A stretch of DNA of 12,007 nucleotides, from NCBI GenBank assembly GCA_029907055.1, contig JARYMO010000023.1:1-12007 (forward strand). The letters run 5' to 3'. This DNA is from Syntrophomonadaceae bacterium (GTDB lineage: Bacteria > Bacillota > Syntrophomonadia > Syntrophomonadales > Syntrophothermaceae). A model generated the notes under the pieces. It had not been told where the DNA came from and searched no databases. It worked only from the letters and a program-made list of their open reading frames with translations. Position numbers and translations under genes: made by a program. Shown piece after piece: positions 1 to 5,558 of the stretch; within the stretch, counting starts at the first letter, position 1, and each line of letters starts with the position of its first letter.

Positions 1-44
1 TGTCGTCGCAGGTCCGACCTTGACTGAGAGGGGAGGTGGAGGTG

Positions 45-446
45 GTGACGCGGCGATTGCGGTTGTTCTGCATCAAGTCGTGAAGCACCTGCCGCAAAGC
101 CACGGGATGGCTGCAGGAGGCGGGGGCGAGCTTCGAGTTCAGGGACCTGCTGGCTCAGCCGCCCACCGGGGAGGAGCTGGCCGAGCTGGCCGGGCTGCTG
201 GGGGTAACGGTGCGGGAACTGGTGAATGCTCGCAGCCGGGCGCTGCGCGCGATGGGAAAGGATGCCGCCCTCCTGGAGGAGAGGGAAGCGGTCTCTCTCA
301 TCCAGGAGAACCCGCGGGTCATGGTCAGACCGGTGTTGACGGACGGGGTCTCGGCGGTGGCGGGGTTCGACGCGGCGGCCTACGCGGCCCTGCTGGGGAG
401 GCCCGGGCCGCGGTCGGGAGAGTCTTCGGGGCGCCGGCGGGCCTGA
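45..446 (+). CDS. ArsC/Spx-like thioredoxin-fold protein, selenocysteine at the active site (TGA 81-83)
   Basis: The frame opens at GTG 45, 7 nt after GGGAGGT (31-37), and runs to TGA 444-446: 133 residues if the in-frame TGA at 81-83 is read as Sec (residue 13). The start of the protein reads FCIKS-U-STCRKATGWLQ, followed by FEFRDL and PPTGEEL. This is the layout of the ArsC/Spx/YffB family: beta strand, CxxC, helix, then the RDL and PPT segments. U13 falls where the family has its catalytic Cys (Cys12 of E. coli ArsC, Cys10 of Spx), and Cys16 completes a UxxC pair. The C-terminal half keeps the conserved VRPVLTDG and GFDAAAYAALL segments, nearer to Spx/YffB-like members than to true arsenate reductases. 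Family members are small redox proteins or, for Spx, RNA polymerase-binding regulators; the substrate here is unknown. Without recoding only a GTG-started fragment from 210 would be called. A nonsense mutation is the alternative, but the position and the downstream hairpin argue against it. Confidence 0.8.
88..117 (+). promoter_or_regulatory. Candidate bSECIS hairpin of the ArsC/Spx-like selenoprotein
   Basis: CCTGC (88-92) pairs with GCAGG (113-117), and GCCA (99-102) pairs with TGGC (108-111), leaving a 5-nt apical loop CGGGA (103-107). The apical loop begins 19 nt after the TGA at 81-83. Known bacterial SECIS elements are hairpins just downstream of UGA, with a short apical loop about 16-37 nt away and a G in its first two positions; this one fits. 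SelB would bind the loop to deliver Sec-tRNA. The fold was done by eye. Confidence 0.65.
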
Positions 447-587
447 ACCGCTGGCCGGCACGGCAGGGTACCCGGGGGACCCGGAGCAAGGGCGTGCGGT
501 GGGGGCTTCCCCGGCTGCAGCCGCGGCGGGAGGCCCTGCCGTCCAGGCGCCAGCCAGTGATTCCCCCGCCCTGCCCGCCGGGAGCTA

Positions 588-616
588 TTGACAAATAGCG
601 GGCCAGCGCGTACATT
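588..616 (+). promoter_or_regulatory. Sigma-70 type promoter of tRNA-Gln
   Basis: A perfect -35 TTGACA (588-593), a 17-nt spacer and a -10 TACATT (611-616, 4 of 6 consensus). Transcription would start near 623, about 22 nt before the mature tRNA. The stretch 447-587 upstream shows no gene and no clear terminator for the preceding CDS. Confidence 0.75.
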
Positions 617-644
617 TAGTAATGATCGGTACAGGGAATTGCAT

Positions 645-718
645 TGGGGCGTCGCCAAGCGGTAAGGCTCGGGACTCTGACTCCCGCATCGAGGGTTCGA
701 ATCCTTCCGCCCCAGCCA
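645..718 (+). tRNA. tRNA-Gln, anticodon CUG
   Basis: A complete cloverleaf. The 7-bp acceptor stem is 645-651 with 708-714. The D stem is GCC 654-656 with GGC 666-668. The anticodon stem CGGGA/TCCCG (670-674, 682-686) holds loop CTCTGAC with anticodon CTG at 677-679. The T arm is 691-707 with loop TTCGAAT. G715 is the discriminator and CCA is encoded at 716-718. The first pair is U1-A72, the identity feature GatCAB reads on bacterial tRNA-Gln, which fits the gatCAB operon downstream. This tRNA reads CAG only, so a UUG-anticodon tRNA-Gln must lie elsewhere. Confidence 0.97.
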
Positions 719-728
719 TGAAGATCTG

Positions 729-750
729 ATGGTGCGCACCTGCGCACCAT
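729..750. terminator. Hairpin between convergent tRNA-Gln and ybaK
   Basis: ATGGTGCGCA (729-738) is the exact reverse complement of TGCGCACCAT (741-750). In practice this is a 9-bp stem with a 4-nt loop ACCT. It lies 10 nt past the tRNA CCA and about 30 nt past the end of the convergent deacylase gene, so it could stop transcription from both sides. There is only a weak T-run (TTCGTGCTT) on the + side. Confidence 0.55.
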
Positions 751-781
751 TCGTGCTTGGTAGGGCCCAGCACGGCTGCTG

Positions 782-1264
782 CTACGCTCCCTTGCGCTTG
801 GCGATGGCGGCCACCACGGGATTGACTGCCCGCAACAGGTCCTGCGGGTTGAGCAGCAACTGGCAGCCCCGCGTCCCGGCGCTGATGGAGATGACGTCGA
901 AGGCCAGTGCCTGCTGGTCAAGGAAGACCGGGTAGGCCTTCCTGGTGCCGATCGGCGAAACGCCGCCGCGCACGTAGCCGGTGAGCGGATACACGTCCTT
1001 CAAGGGCACCAGCTCCACGCGCTTGTTGCCACTGGCGTGGGCCAGTGCCTTGAGATCGAGCTCGTCCCCGCCGGGCAGGCAGGCCAGCAGCGGCCCGGTG
1101 CGGTCCCCGCGGGCGACCAGGGTCTTGAATACCTGCTCCAACGGCATGTTAATCTTGCGCGCCACGTTCTCCGCGCTGAGGTCGTCCTCGTCCACCTCAT
1201 ACCAGCGCGCCTGGTGCGCGATTCCCATTTTCTCCAGCAGCCGCGCGGCATTGGTCTTCTTCAT
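782..1264 (-). CDS. ybaK: YbaK/EbsC-family aminoacyl-tRNA deacylase (Cys-tRNA(Pro) deacylase type)
   Basis: A 160-residue protein, the usual length for YbaK/EbsC. These enzymes hydrolyse mischarged tRNA, classically Cys-tRNA(Pro), in the cytosol as a trans-editing step. It opens with KTNAARLLEKMGI, where the family has its N-terminal segment. K47 in VFKTLV matches the conserved catalytic-site lysine of YbaK. The GGVSPIG segment (about 100-106) and the FDVISISAGTRG strand near 122-133 are also family features. ATG at 1264 is preceded by AGGGAG that overlaps the stop of the SIMPL gene, with only 2 nt between the two genes, so they are probably co-transcribed and translationally coupled. Substrate specificity among YbaK, ProX and related editing proteins cannot be settled by eye. 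Confidence 0.9.
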   Translation of the reverse strand: MKKTNAARLLEKMGIAHQARWYEVDEDDLSAENVARKINMPLEQVFKTLVARGDRTGPLLACLPGGDELDLKALAHASGNKRVELVPLKDVYPLTGYVRGGVSPIGTRKAYPVFLDQQALAFDVISISAGTRGCQLLLNPQDLLRAVNPVVAAIAKRKGA

Positions 1265-1266
1265 CG

Positions 1267-2016
1267 CTACTCCCTGATCTCGAAGCTGCAGGTCACCACC
1301 GAGGTAATCTCCTTTTCCAGCGAGCTGGTATCGTTGACCCCGTAGTCGGCAATGATGTTGGAGTACAGCGGGGTGATCTGGAACACCCCCATCTTGGCAA
1401 AGCGCAGGGCCCCCACCCGGCTGCCGGCGTTGGTGGCAATCTGCTCGGCGCGGGCGAAGGCGTCCTTGGTGGCCAGCGACAGCATCTTCACCTTGAGGTC
1501 GGCAATCTTGGTGTAGAAGTACTGGGGCGGGTTGGACTGGAATTCCACCCCCTGGTTAATGAGCTCGGTGGCGCTGCGGGAGAGCTCGGTGATCTTGTCC
1601 ACCTCCCGGGAGCGGATCTCCACCTGCTGGGTGAGGGTGTAACTCTCAATCTGGTTGGTGTAGGTGCCATTGGGGAGGATGACCCGGTTGATCATGGTGG
1701 AGATGGACGAGAAGATGAGGTCCTTCTCGGCGATGCCCTGGCTGACCAGGTAGGCCCGCACCTTGTCATGGCTGCTCTTCAGGAGGGCATAGGCGTCGCT
1801 GAGCTGCGGCGAAGTGGCGGTGAAGGTGCCGTTCCATACGATGAGGTCGGACTTGATCTCCTGCTTGGCCGACCCGGTGACGGTGATGGTGTTGGCCGCT
1901 GCCTTGATCTTCACGATGCCCCCGGTGACAATCCAGGCTGCCCCGATGAGGCCCAGGGCCAGCACCAGGGCCACCGTCACCCATACCCATCCCGTGCGCG
2001 CGTGGTTCTCGTTCAT
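1267..2016 (-). CDS. SIMPL (DUF541) domain protein, membrane-anchored
   Basis: 249 residues from ATG 2016, chosen because GGGAGG (2030-2025) sits 8 nt upstream; an in-frame extension up to 2178 has no such site and reads as low-complexity Arg/Gly/Pro. Residues 10-30 form one hydrophobic segment (VWVTVALVLALGLIGAAWIV), a signal anchor or uncleaved signal. The rest would lie outside the membrane and follows the SIMPL/DUF541 pattern: ITVTGSAKQEI, then a long alternating alpha/beta body with a DKITELSRSATELINQGV segment and a terminal VVTCSFEIRE strand. The family includes BP26/OMP28, and its members form oligomeric rings; the biochemical role is poorly known, with links to oxidative stress in some species. 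The single Cys lies near the C terminus. Probably first gene of a two-gene unit with ybaK. Confidence 0.85.
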   Translation of the reverse strand: MNENHARTGWVWVTVALVLALGLIGAAWIVTGGIVKIKAAANTITVTGSAKQEIKSDLIVWNGTFTATSPQLSDAYALLKSSHDKVRAYLVSQGIAEKDLIFSSISTMINRVILPNGTYTNQIESYTLTQQVEIRSREVDKITELSRSATELINQGVEFQSNPPQYFYTKIADLKVKMLSLATKDAFARAEQIATNAGSRVGALRFAKMGVFQITPLYSNIIADYGVNDTSSLEKEITSVVTCSFEIRE

Positions 2017-2173
2017 CCGCGAATCCTCCCTTTCCCTCGACGGTCTTGCCTGGCTCCCGGTGCGGCCCGGACACGGGCGGCGCGCGGGTTCCCCCCGGAC
2101 AACATACGCCGGCCGTGGCCCCCGGCTTGCGCCAGGTGCCGCCCGCCGAGTCGTCGCCCTTCCACCTGCTTCC

Positions 2174-2182
2174 ATCATACCA
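2174..2182 (-). promoter_or_regulatory. Extended -10 promoter candidate for SIMPL-ybaK
   Basis: On the minus strand this reads TGGTATGAT: a TGn extension plus TATGAT (5 of 6). No good -35 lies 16-18 nt upstream, which extended -10 promoters tolerate. It would give a leader of about 150 nt before ATG 2016. Confidence 0.45.
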
Positions 2183-2256
2183 GAGGTGGGGGGACTGCGA
2201 CAGCGGCAGGCGGATGGTCAAAGGCGGCCTTCCCCCGGTGACCCGCGGCCCGATCA

Positions 2257-2286
2257 TTGCACGCACGGGACGCACCCGGTTATACT
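2257..2286 (+). promoter_or_regulatory. Promoter candidate for the acetate-kinase-like gene
   Basis: TTGCAC (2257-2262), an 18-nt spacer and TATACT (2281-2286, 5 of 6). The start would be near 2293, leaving a leader of about 84 nt before ATG 2377. Confidence 0.45.
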
Positions 2287-2376
2287 TGAACCAGAGATTG
2301 CCAGAGGGTCTGGGCGCCTGCAATGCAGACGGCCAGCGCCTTGCGTCCGGCTGGCAGGGAGGAGGGACCTGGAGAG

Positions 2377-3552
2377 ATGAAGGTCTTGGTGGTCAATTGC
2401 TCCGCGAGCGGCATCAAGTACGAGCTGTTTGACATGGAGGGTGAAAAGACCCTGGCCAGGGGTCACCTGGAGCGCATCGGCGCTGCAGAGAGCCTCCTCA
2501 GGCACGAGGTGACAGTTGCCCCGGGCATTGACACCCACGAGCAGGGGATGGCCCGTATCCTGGGGGCCCTCGGCGCCGGGCCGGCAGGGGGGACGGCGAG
2601 CCTCCAGGACATCCGGGTGGTCGGGCACCGGGTTGCTCATGGCGGTGAAGAGTTTACCACTGCCACCCGCATCGACGAGCAGGTGAAGCAGGTCATCCGC
2701 CGCTACTCCGATTTCGCCCCACTGCATAACCCTTACCAGCTGGCGGGAATCGAGGCCTGTGAGCGGCTGTTGCCGGGAGCAGTGCAGGTGGCGGTGTTCG
2801 ATACTGCCTTCCCGCTGTCCATGCCCCCCGACAAGTACATGTACGCCCTGCCCTACGAGCTCTACGAGAAGTACCGCATCCGCCGCTATGGCTTTCACGG
2901 CACCTCCCATTCCTACGTGGCCCGGCGGGCGGCCGAGATGCTGGGCAGGCCGCTGGAGGACCTCAGGCTCATCACCCTGCACCTGGGCAGCGCCGGCGCC
3001 AGCATGGCCGCCGTGGCCGGCGGCCGGGTAGTGGACACCTCCATGGGACTCACCCCGCTGGCCGGGCTGGCCATGGGGACCCGCAGCGGGGACATTGACC
3101 CGGCCATCGTGTTCTTCATCATGGAGAAGCTGGGCCTCAACGTGCACGAGATCAGCGACTACCTGAACCGGCGGTCAGGTATCCTGGGCCTGTCCGGGGT
3201 CTCAGACGATCTCAACGAGGTGCTGCTGGCGGCGATGGCCGGCAACGAGCGGGCGCTGCTGGCGGTCGAGGTGTACGGACACCGCGTGCGCAAGGAGATC
3301 GGCAGGTACATCGCGGAAATGAACGGCTGCGACGCCCTGGTGTTCACCTCCGAGATGGGAGAGAATCCCCTGGTGCGGGAACTGGTCTGCCAGAACCTTG
3401 ACTACTTCGGCATCCTGCTGGACCAGGAGCGCAACAAGATGCGGGCCCCGCTCCTGGAGGTATCGGCCCCTGGTTCTTCGGTGCGCATCCTGGTCATTCC
3501 CACCCACGAGGAACTGGCCATTGCCCGCGAGGCGCTGCGGGCAGCCGGGTGA
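2377..3552 (+). CDS. ackA: Acetate kinase family protein (divergent)
   Basis: 391 residues, close to the roughly 400 usual for AckA, which interconverts acetate + ATP and acetyl phosphate. ATG 2377 follows GGAGGAGGGA and GGAG. Family landmarks: N7 and K14 in the N-terminal phosphate loop, HRVAHGG (R85), PLHNP (H117), FDTAF (D142), GFHGTSH (H174, H178), GTRSGDIDP (R236) and IPTHEELAIARE (the C-terminal Glu). Oddities compared with Methanosarcina AckA: the loop reads NCSASGIK, so family Ser10 and Ser12 are Ala and Gly; AFHQTMP has become AFPLSMP; HLGNG is HLGSAG, with the Asn lost and one residue added; the adenosine motif FTAGIGEN is FTSEMGEN. It is therefore either a diverged acetate kinase or a relative with another acyl substrate. 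It appears monocistronic, with its own promoter and terminator; no phosphotransacetylase gene is adjacent. Confidence 0.85.
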   Translation: MKVLVVNCSASGIKYELFDMEGEKTLARGHLERIGAAESLLRHEVTVAPGIDTHEQGMARILGALGAGPAGGTASLQDIRVVGHRVAHGGEEFTTATRIDEQVKQVIRRYSDFAPLHNPYQLAGIEACERLLPGAVQVAVFDTAFPLSMPPDKYMYALPYELYEKYRIRRYGFHGTSHSYVARRAAEMLGRPLEDLRLITLHLGSAGASMAAVAGGRVVDTSMGLTPLAGLAMGTRSGDIDPAIVFFIMEKLGLNVHEISDYLNRRSGILGLSGVSDDLNEVLLAAMAGNERALLAVEVYGHRVRKEIGRYIAEMNGCDALVFTSEMGENPLVRELVCQNLDYFGILLDQERNKMRAPLLEVSAPGSSVRILVIPTHEELAIAREALRAAG

Positions 3553-3612
3553 GGGGCGGAAAGGCGCGGCCTTGGACCCCGGGTCGTCGGCACGACTTCG
3601 ACACACATGAGG

Positions 3613-3636
3613 AAAGAGGCGGGTGACCGCCTCTTT
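3613..3636. terminator. Terminator hairpin between convergent ackA-like and peroxiredoxin genes
   Basis: AAAGAGGCGG (3613-3622), loop GTGA, then CCGCCTCTTT (3627-3636): a perfect 10-bp stem whose A and T ends supply the tract on both strands. It lies 60 nt after the ackA-like stop and 54 nt beyond the peroxiredoxin stop, so it can serve both. Confidence 0.85.
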
Positions 3637-3690
3637 CTGCTGCCACGGCTTTCTGCCGCGGGGGCTGTGTACTGCGCTGGGGTGGCCCGG

Positions 3691-4401
3691 TCAGAGGGCC
3701 ATGTCGGTCTTCCACGCCGTCCACACCTTGCCGGTCAGGGCGGGCGACGGGGTGAGGGTGGGTCTGCCCGGTTGCCAGCCGGAAGGGGTCACTTCCCCGG
3801 TGGCGCGCACGTGCTGGAAGGCCTGCACCTGACGGATGAACTCGGTGACATTACGGCCCACGGAAGGGGTAAGTATCTCCACCGCCTGGATGATGCCGTC
3901 AGGATCGATGATGAAGCGGCCGCGGACATCCACCCCGCTTTCCTCGTCGTAGACACCGTACACCGCTCCGATGCGACCGCCGGGGTCGTTCAGCATGGGG
4001 TAGGGGAAGCCCCCGGGCACCATCTGCGAGAGCTCGGTTTCCTGCCAGATCTTGTGGCTGAAGCGGCTGTCGACGCTCATGGCCAGCACCTGGACTCCCA
4101 GTTCCTTCAGCAGGTCTTGACGGGCGGCAACTGCCGCCAGTTCGGTCGGTCAGACGAAGGTGAAGTCGCCGGGATAGAAGCACAGGACCACCCACTGGCC
4201 CCGGTAGTCCGACAGCCTGATGTTCTCGTAGCCTCCCTGGTAGTAGGCGGTCGCCTCGAAGTCAGGTGCCGGTCTGCCCACCTTGGCCAACACTGGCGCG
4301 TGCCCCCTTTCCACACTTGCCCCTGCGGACTCGGGTTGCCCGGCGGACTCGACGATGGGGCCCCTGGCGGGCTTGACACACGAGTCCTTGCCTTCTGCCA
4401 T
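3691..4401 (-). CDS. Selenocysteine peroxiredoxin (AhpC/Prx1-like), TGA at 4150-4152 = Sec
   Basis: Reading through one in-frame TGA (complement 4150-4152) gives 236 residues with Sec84. The core is that of a typical peroxiredoxin: VGRPAPDFEA (41-50), LSDYRGQWVVLCFYPGDF (63-80), TFV-U-PTE with Sec at the peroxidatic Cys, then DSRFSHKIW, GGFPYPML, GVYDEESGVDVRGRFIID and VGRNVTEFIRQVQAFQ. It would reduce peroxides in the cytosol. The C-terminal motif that in AhpC carries the resolving Cys (GEVCP) reads GEVTPSGWQPG, so no resolving Cys is present there; Cys8 and Cys74 are the only Cys residues. ATG 4401 (MAEGKDS) is chosen because AAGGGGG lies about 8 nt upstream. ATG 4407 is possible, and GTG 4293 after GGAAAGGGGG would remove a roughly 36-residue low-complexity N-terminal extension. 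Without recoding the gene appears as two fragments (upstream to 4150, downstream from about 4089). Selenocysteine peroxiredoxins are known from anaerobes such as Eubacterium acidaminophilum. Divergent from the GntR gene. Confidence 0.9.
4123..4138 (-). promoter_or_regulatory. Candidate bSECIS hairpin of the peroxiredoxin gene
   Basis: On the minus strand, GGCGGC (4138-4133), loop AGTT (4132-4129), then GCCGCC (4128-4123): a perfect 6-bp GC stem with a 4-nt loop having G in position 2. The loop starts 17 nt after the TGA, inside the usual bacterial SECIS spacing. It lies within the coding sequence, where it encodes part of TELAAVAAR. Confidence 0.75.
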
Positions 4402-4442
4402 GATCATCCCCCCCTTCCAGATTCCACGGTGATGGCGTGCCC

Positions 4443-4468
4443 GGACTGCGGGCCGGGCCGCGCAGTCC
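4443..4468 (-). promoter_or_regulatory. Hairpin in the peroxiredoxin 5' leader
   Basis: GGACTGCG (4443-4450) and CGCAGTCC (4461-4468) form an 8-bp stem around a 10-nt GC-rich loop, ending 42 nt before ATG 4401. It could be a leader structure or part of an operator. There is no T-tract, so a classical attenuator is unlikely. Confidence 0.4.
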
Positions 4469-4530
4469 ACCAGTCAAGGGTGCGCCGCGGGACCGGCGAC
4501 ACGGGTGTCCCCAGTGCCTGGTCCCTGATC

Positions 4531-4544
4531 CCATCATATGATGG
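4531..4544. promoter_or_regulatory. 14-bp palindrome, candidate operator
   Basis: CCATCATATGATGG is a perfect inverted repeat lying between the divergent peroxiredoxin and GntR-family genes. Dimeric GntR regulators bind such sites and commonly control their own divergent region. The sequence does not match the FadR-type TGGT..ACCA consensus, so the binding protein is not identified. Confidence 0.45.
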
Positions 4545-4684
4545 ATGCCTGGAGGGATGCCGCCCGGAACCCAAGTATTCTGGTTGGTTATGATGGGCTG
4601 AAGGTCTGCCGGAAAGGCTGAGGCCATATCTTCGACGAGGCAAGACTGACCGCCAGCTCCCTTCGCTGCCCGGCGGGCGGGCGC

Positions 4685-4713
4685 TGGAGTTGTGGCGCCG
4701 GGATGGCTATACT
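4685..4713 (+). promoter_or_regulatory. Promoter candidate for the GntR gene
   Basis: -10 TATACT (4708-4713, 5 of 6) with a weak -35 TGGAGT (4685-4690) at a 17-nt spacing. The start would be near 4720, about 56 nt before ATG 4776. Confidence 0.4.
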
Positions 4714-4775
4714 GGGGACAGGGTACGGGCAGAAACAGGGGCCAACGGACGGACGCGGGGAGAGGGAGGCTGCCA

Positions 4776-5480
4776 ATGGACTTCCGACCGATTCGCACCA
4801 AGAAGATCTACGAGGAGATCATGGACCAGATCAAGTGGCTCATCGTCCAGGGCAGGTTCAGCCCCGGCCAGCGCCTGCCGGCCGAGCGCGAGCTGGCCGA
4901 GAGCCTGGGGGTGAGCCGCGCCTCGGTGCGGGAAGCGCTCTCGGCGCTGGCGGCAATGGGCATCCTGGAGGTGCGTCCGGGGGAAGGGACCTACGTAGCC
5001 CAGGTGGGGAGCAGTGACACCATCGAGGCCCTGGCCCTGGTGTGGTCGGTGGAGAAGCACAGCCTGAGCGAGCTCATGGAGGTGCGCAGGGTGCTGGAAG
5101 GAGAGGCCGCGGCGCTGGCGGCCCAGCGGGCCGACGAGGAAGACCTGGCCTGCATGCGGAGCATCCTGGAGCAGATGCAGGCCACCGCAGACCGCCACGA
5201 GCAGGGGGTGGACTTCGACCTGCACTTTCACTTCGCCATTGCCCGGGCCACCCACAACCGGGTGCTGCACCGGCTCATCAACACGCTGGATTCCATGATG
5301 CACCGCACCTTCCTGCGCGATCGCCAGCAGATGTACGCCAGCCCCGGGGTGGCGCAGCGTATCATCGGCGAGCACCAGGCGGTGCTGGAGGCCATTGAAG
5401 GCAGGGACCCGGCCGCGGCCAGGGCCGGCATGCTGAATCACCTGGGGCACGTCCAGGAGGGGCTGGAGCGCCAGCCGTGA
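4776..5480 (+). CDS. GntR-family transcriptional regulator, FCD (FadR) subfamily
   Basis: 234 residues from ATG 4776, preceded at 6 nt by GGGAGG (4764-4769). Residues 7-75 form the winged helix: IYEEIMDQIKWLIVQGRFSP, RLPAERELAESLGVSRASVR (recognition helix about 45-55) and the wing EVRPGEGTYV. Residues 95-225 form the all-helical FCD ligand domain, with the metal-binding set D148, H152, H200 and H222 in DLHFHFA, GEHQAVLEAI and MLNHL. FCD regulators bind small carboxylates through this metal and repress or activate neighbouring metabolic genes. The ligand cannot be read from sequence. Candidate targets are its own promoter and the divergent peroxiredoxin gene, or the carbon-metabolism genes further downstream. 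It ends 78 bp before gatC, which has its own promoter. Confidence 0.92.
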   Translation: MDFRPIRTKKIYEEIMDQIKWLIVQGRFSPGQRLPAERELAESLGVSRASVREALSALAAMGILEVRPGEGTYVAQVGSSDTIEALALVWSVEKHSLSELMEVRRVLEGEAAALAAQRADEEDLACMRSILEQMQATADRHEQGVDFDLHFHFAIARATHNRVLHRLINTLDSMMHRTFLRDRQQMYASPGVAQRIIGEHQAVLEAIEGRDPAAARAGMLNHLGHVQEGLERQP

Positions 5481-5491
5481 GCGATTTTCGA

Positions 5492-5520
5492 TTGGTGCGT
5501 GGTGCCGATTCTGCTATAAT
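5492..5520 (+). promoter_or_regulatory. Promoter of the gatCAB operon
   Basis: TTGGTG (5492-5497), a 17-nt spacer and a perfect TATAAT (5515-5520) with the extension TGC directly before it (extended -10). This is the strongest -10 in the window. The start would be near 5527, about 32 nt before gatC. Confidence 0.8.
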
Positions 5521-5558
5521 ATATCGGTGATGTGCACGGAAGGCGGGGGTGGACAGGG

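Larger units (their letters stand above)
2017..2376. other. Divergent intergenic region between SIMPL gene and ackA-like gene
   Basis: 360 bp with no supportable gene. It holds both ribosome binding sites at its ends, an extended -10 for the minus strand and a -35/-10 pair for the plus strand (listed separately). Open frames crossing it are rich in Arg, Pro and Gly and look like GC-driven shadows. Confidence 0.7.
4402..4775. other. Divergent intergenic region between peroxiredoxin and GntR genes
   Basis: 374 bp with no supportable gene. It contains the peroxiredoxin ribosome binding site (4408-4418), a hairpin (4443-4468), a 14-bp perfect palindrome (4531-4544) and a TATACT -10 (4708-4713). 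A minus-strand TTGACT (complement 4472-4477) resembles a -35, but no -10 stands at the right distance. Confidence 0.6.

Noticed and set aside
81..83. The TGA as a nonsense mutation (pseudogene) in the ArsC-like gene
   Set aside because: The stop lies exactly on the catalytic Cys codon, is followed by a bSECIS-like hairpin, and the rest of the frame is intact. The peroxiredoxin shows the same arrangement.
512..523. Palindrome CGGCTGCAGCCG as a terminator for the ArsC-like gene
   Set aside because: It has no loop and no T-tract. Short GC palindromes are expected by chance at this base composition.
20..598. A 192-codon plus-strand frame over the start of the window
   Set aside because: It overlaps the ArsC/Spx-like gene and its 3' flank in another frame and is Gly/Arg/Pro-rich with no family motif. 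It is a GC-driven shadow.
645..718. Could the tRNA be tRNA-Sec, given the selenoproteins
   Set aside because: The anticodon is CTG, the acceptor stem is 7 bp and there is no long variable arm. It is a normal tRNA-Gln.
3691..3693. The final TGA of the peroxiredoxin as a second Sec codon
   Set aside because: The protein has already reached its family-typical C terminus, and the following codons show no homology.
4150..4152. Genome-wide reassignment of TGA to an amino acid
   Set aside because: TGA ends ackA-like, gatA, GntR, synthase and leuD-like genes at family-typical lengths, so it is a normal stop here.
4374..4379. TTGACA as a plus-strand -35 box
   Set aside because: It lies inside the peroxiredoxin coding region on the opposite strand, with no -10 at 16-18 nt.
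4692..4775. Upstream GTG start for the GntR gene
   Set aside because: No Shine-Dalgarno, it overlaps the predicted -10, and the extension is unlike the family. ATG 4776 has a well-placed GGGAGG.
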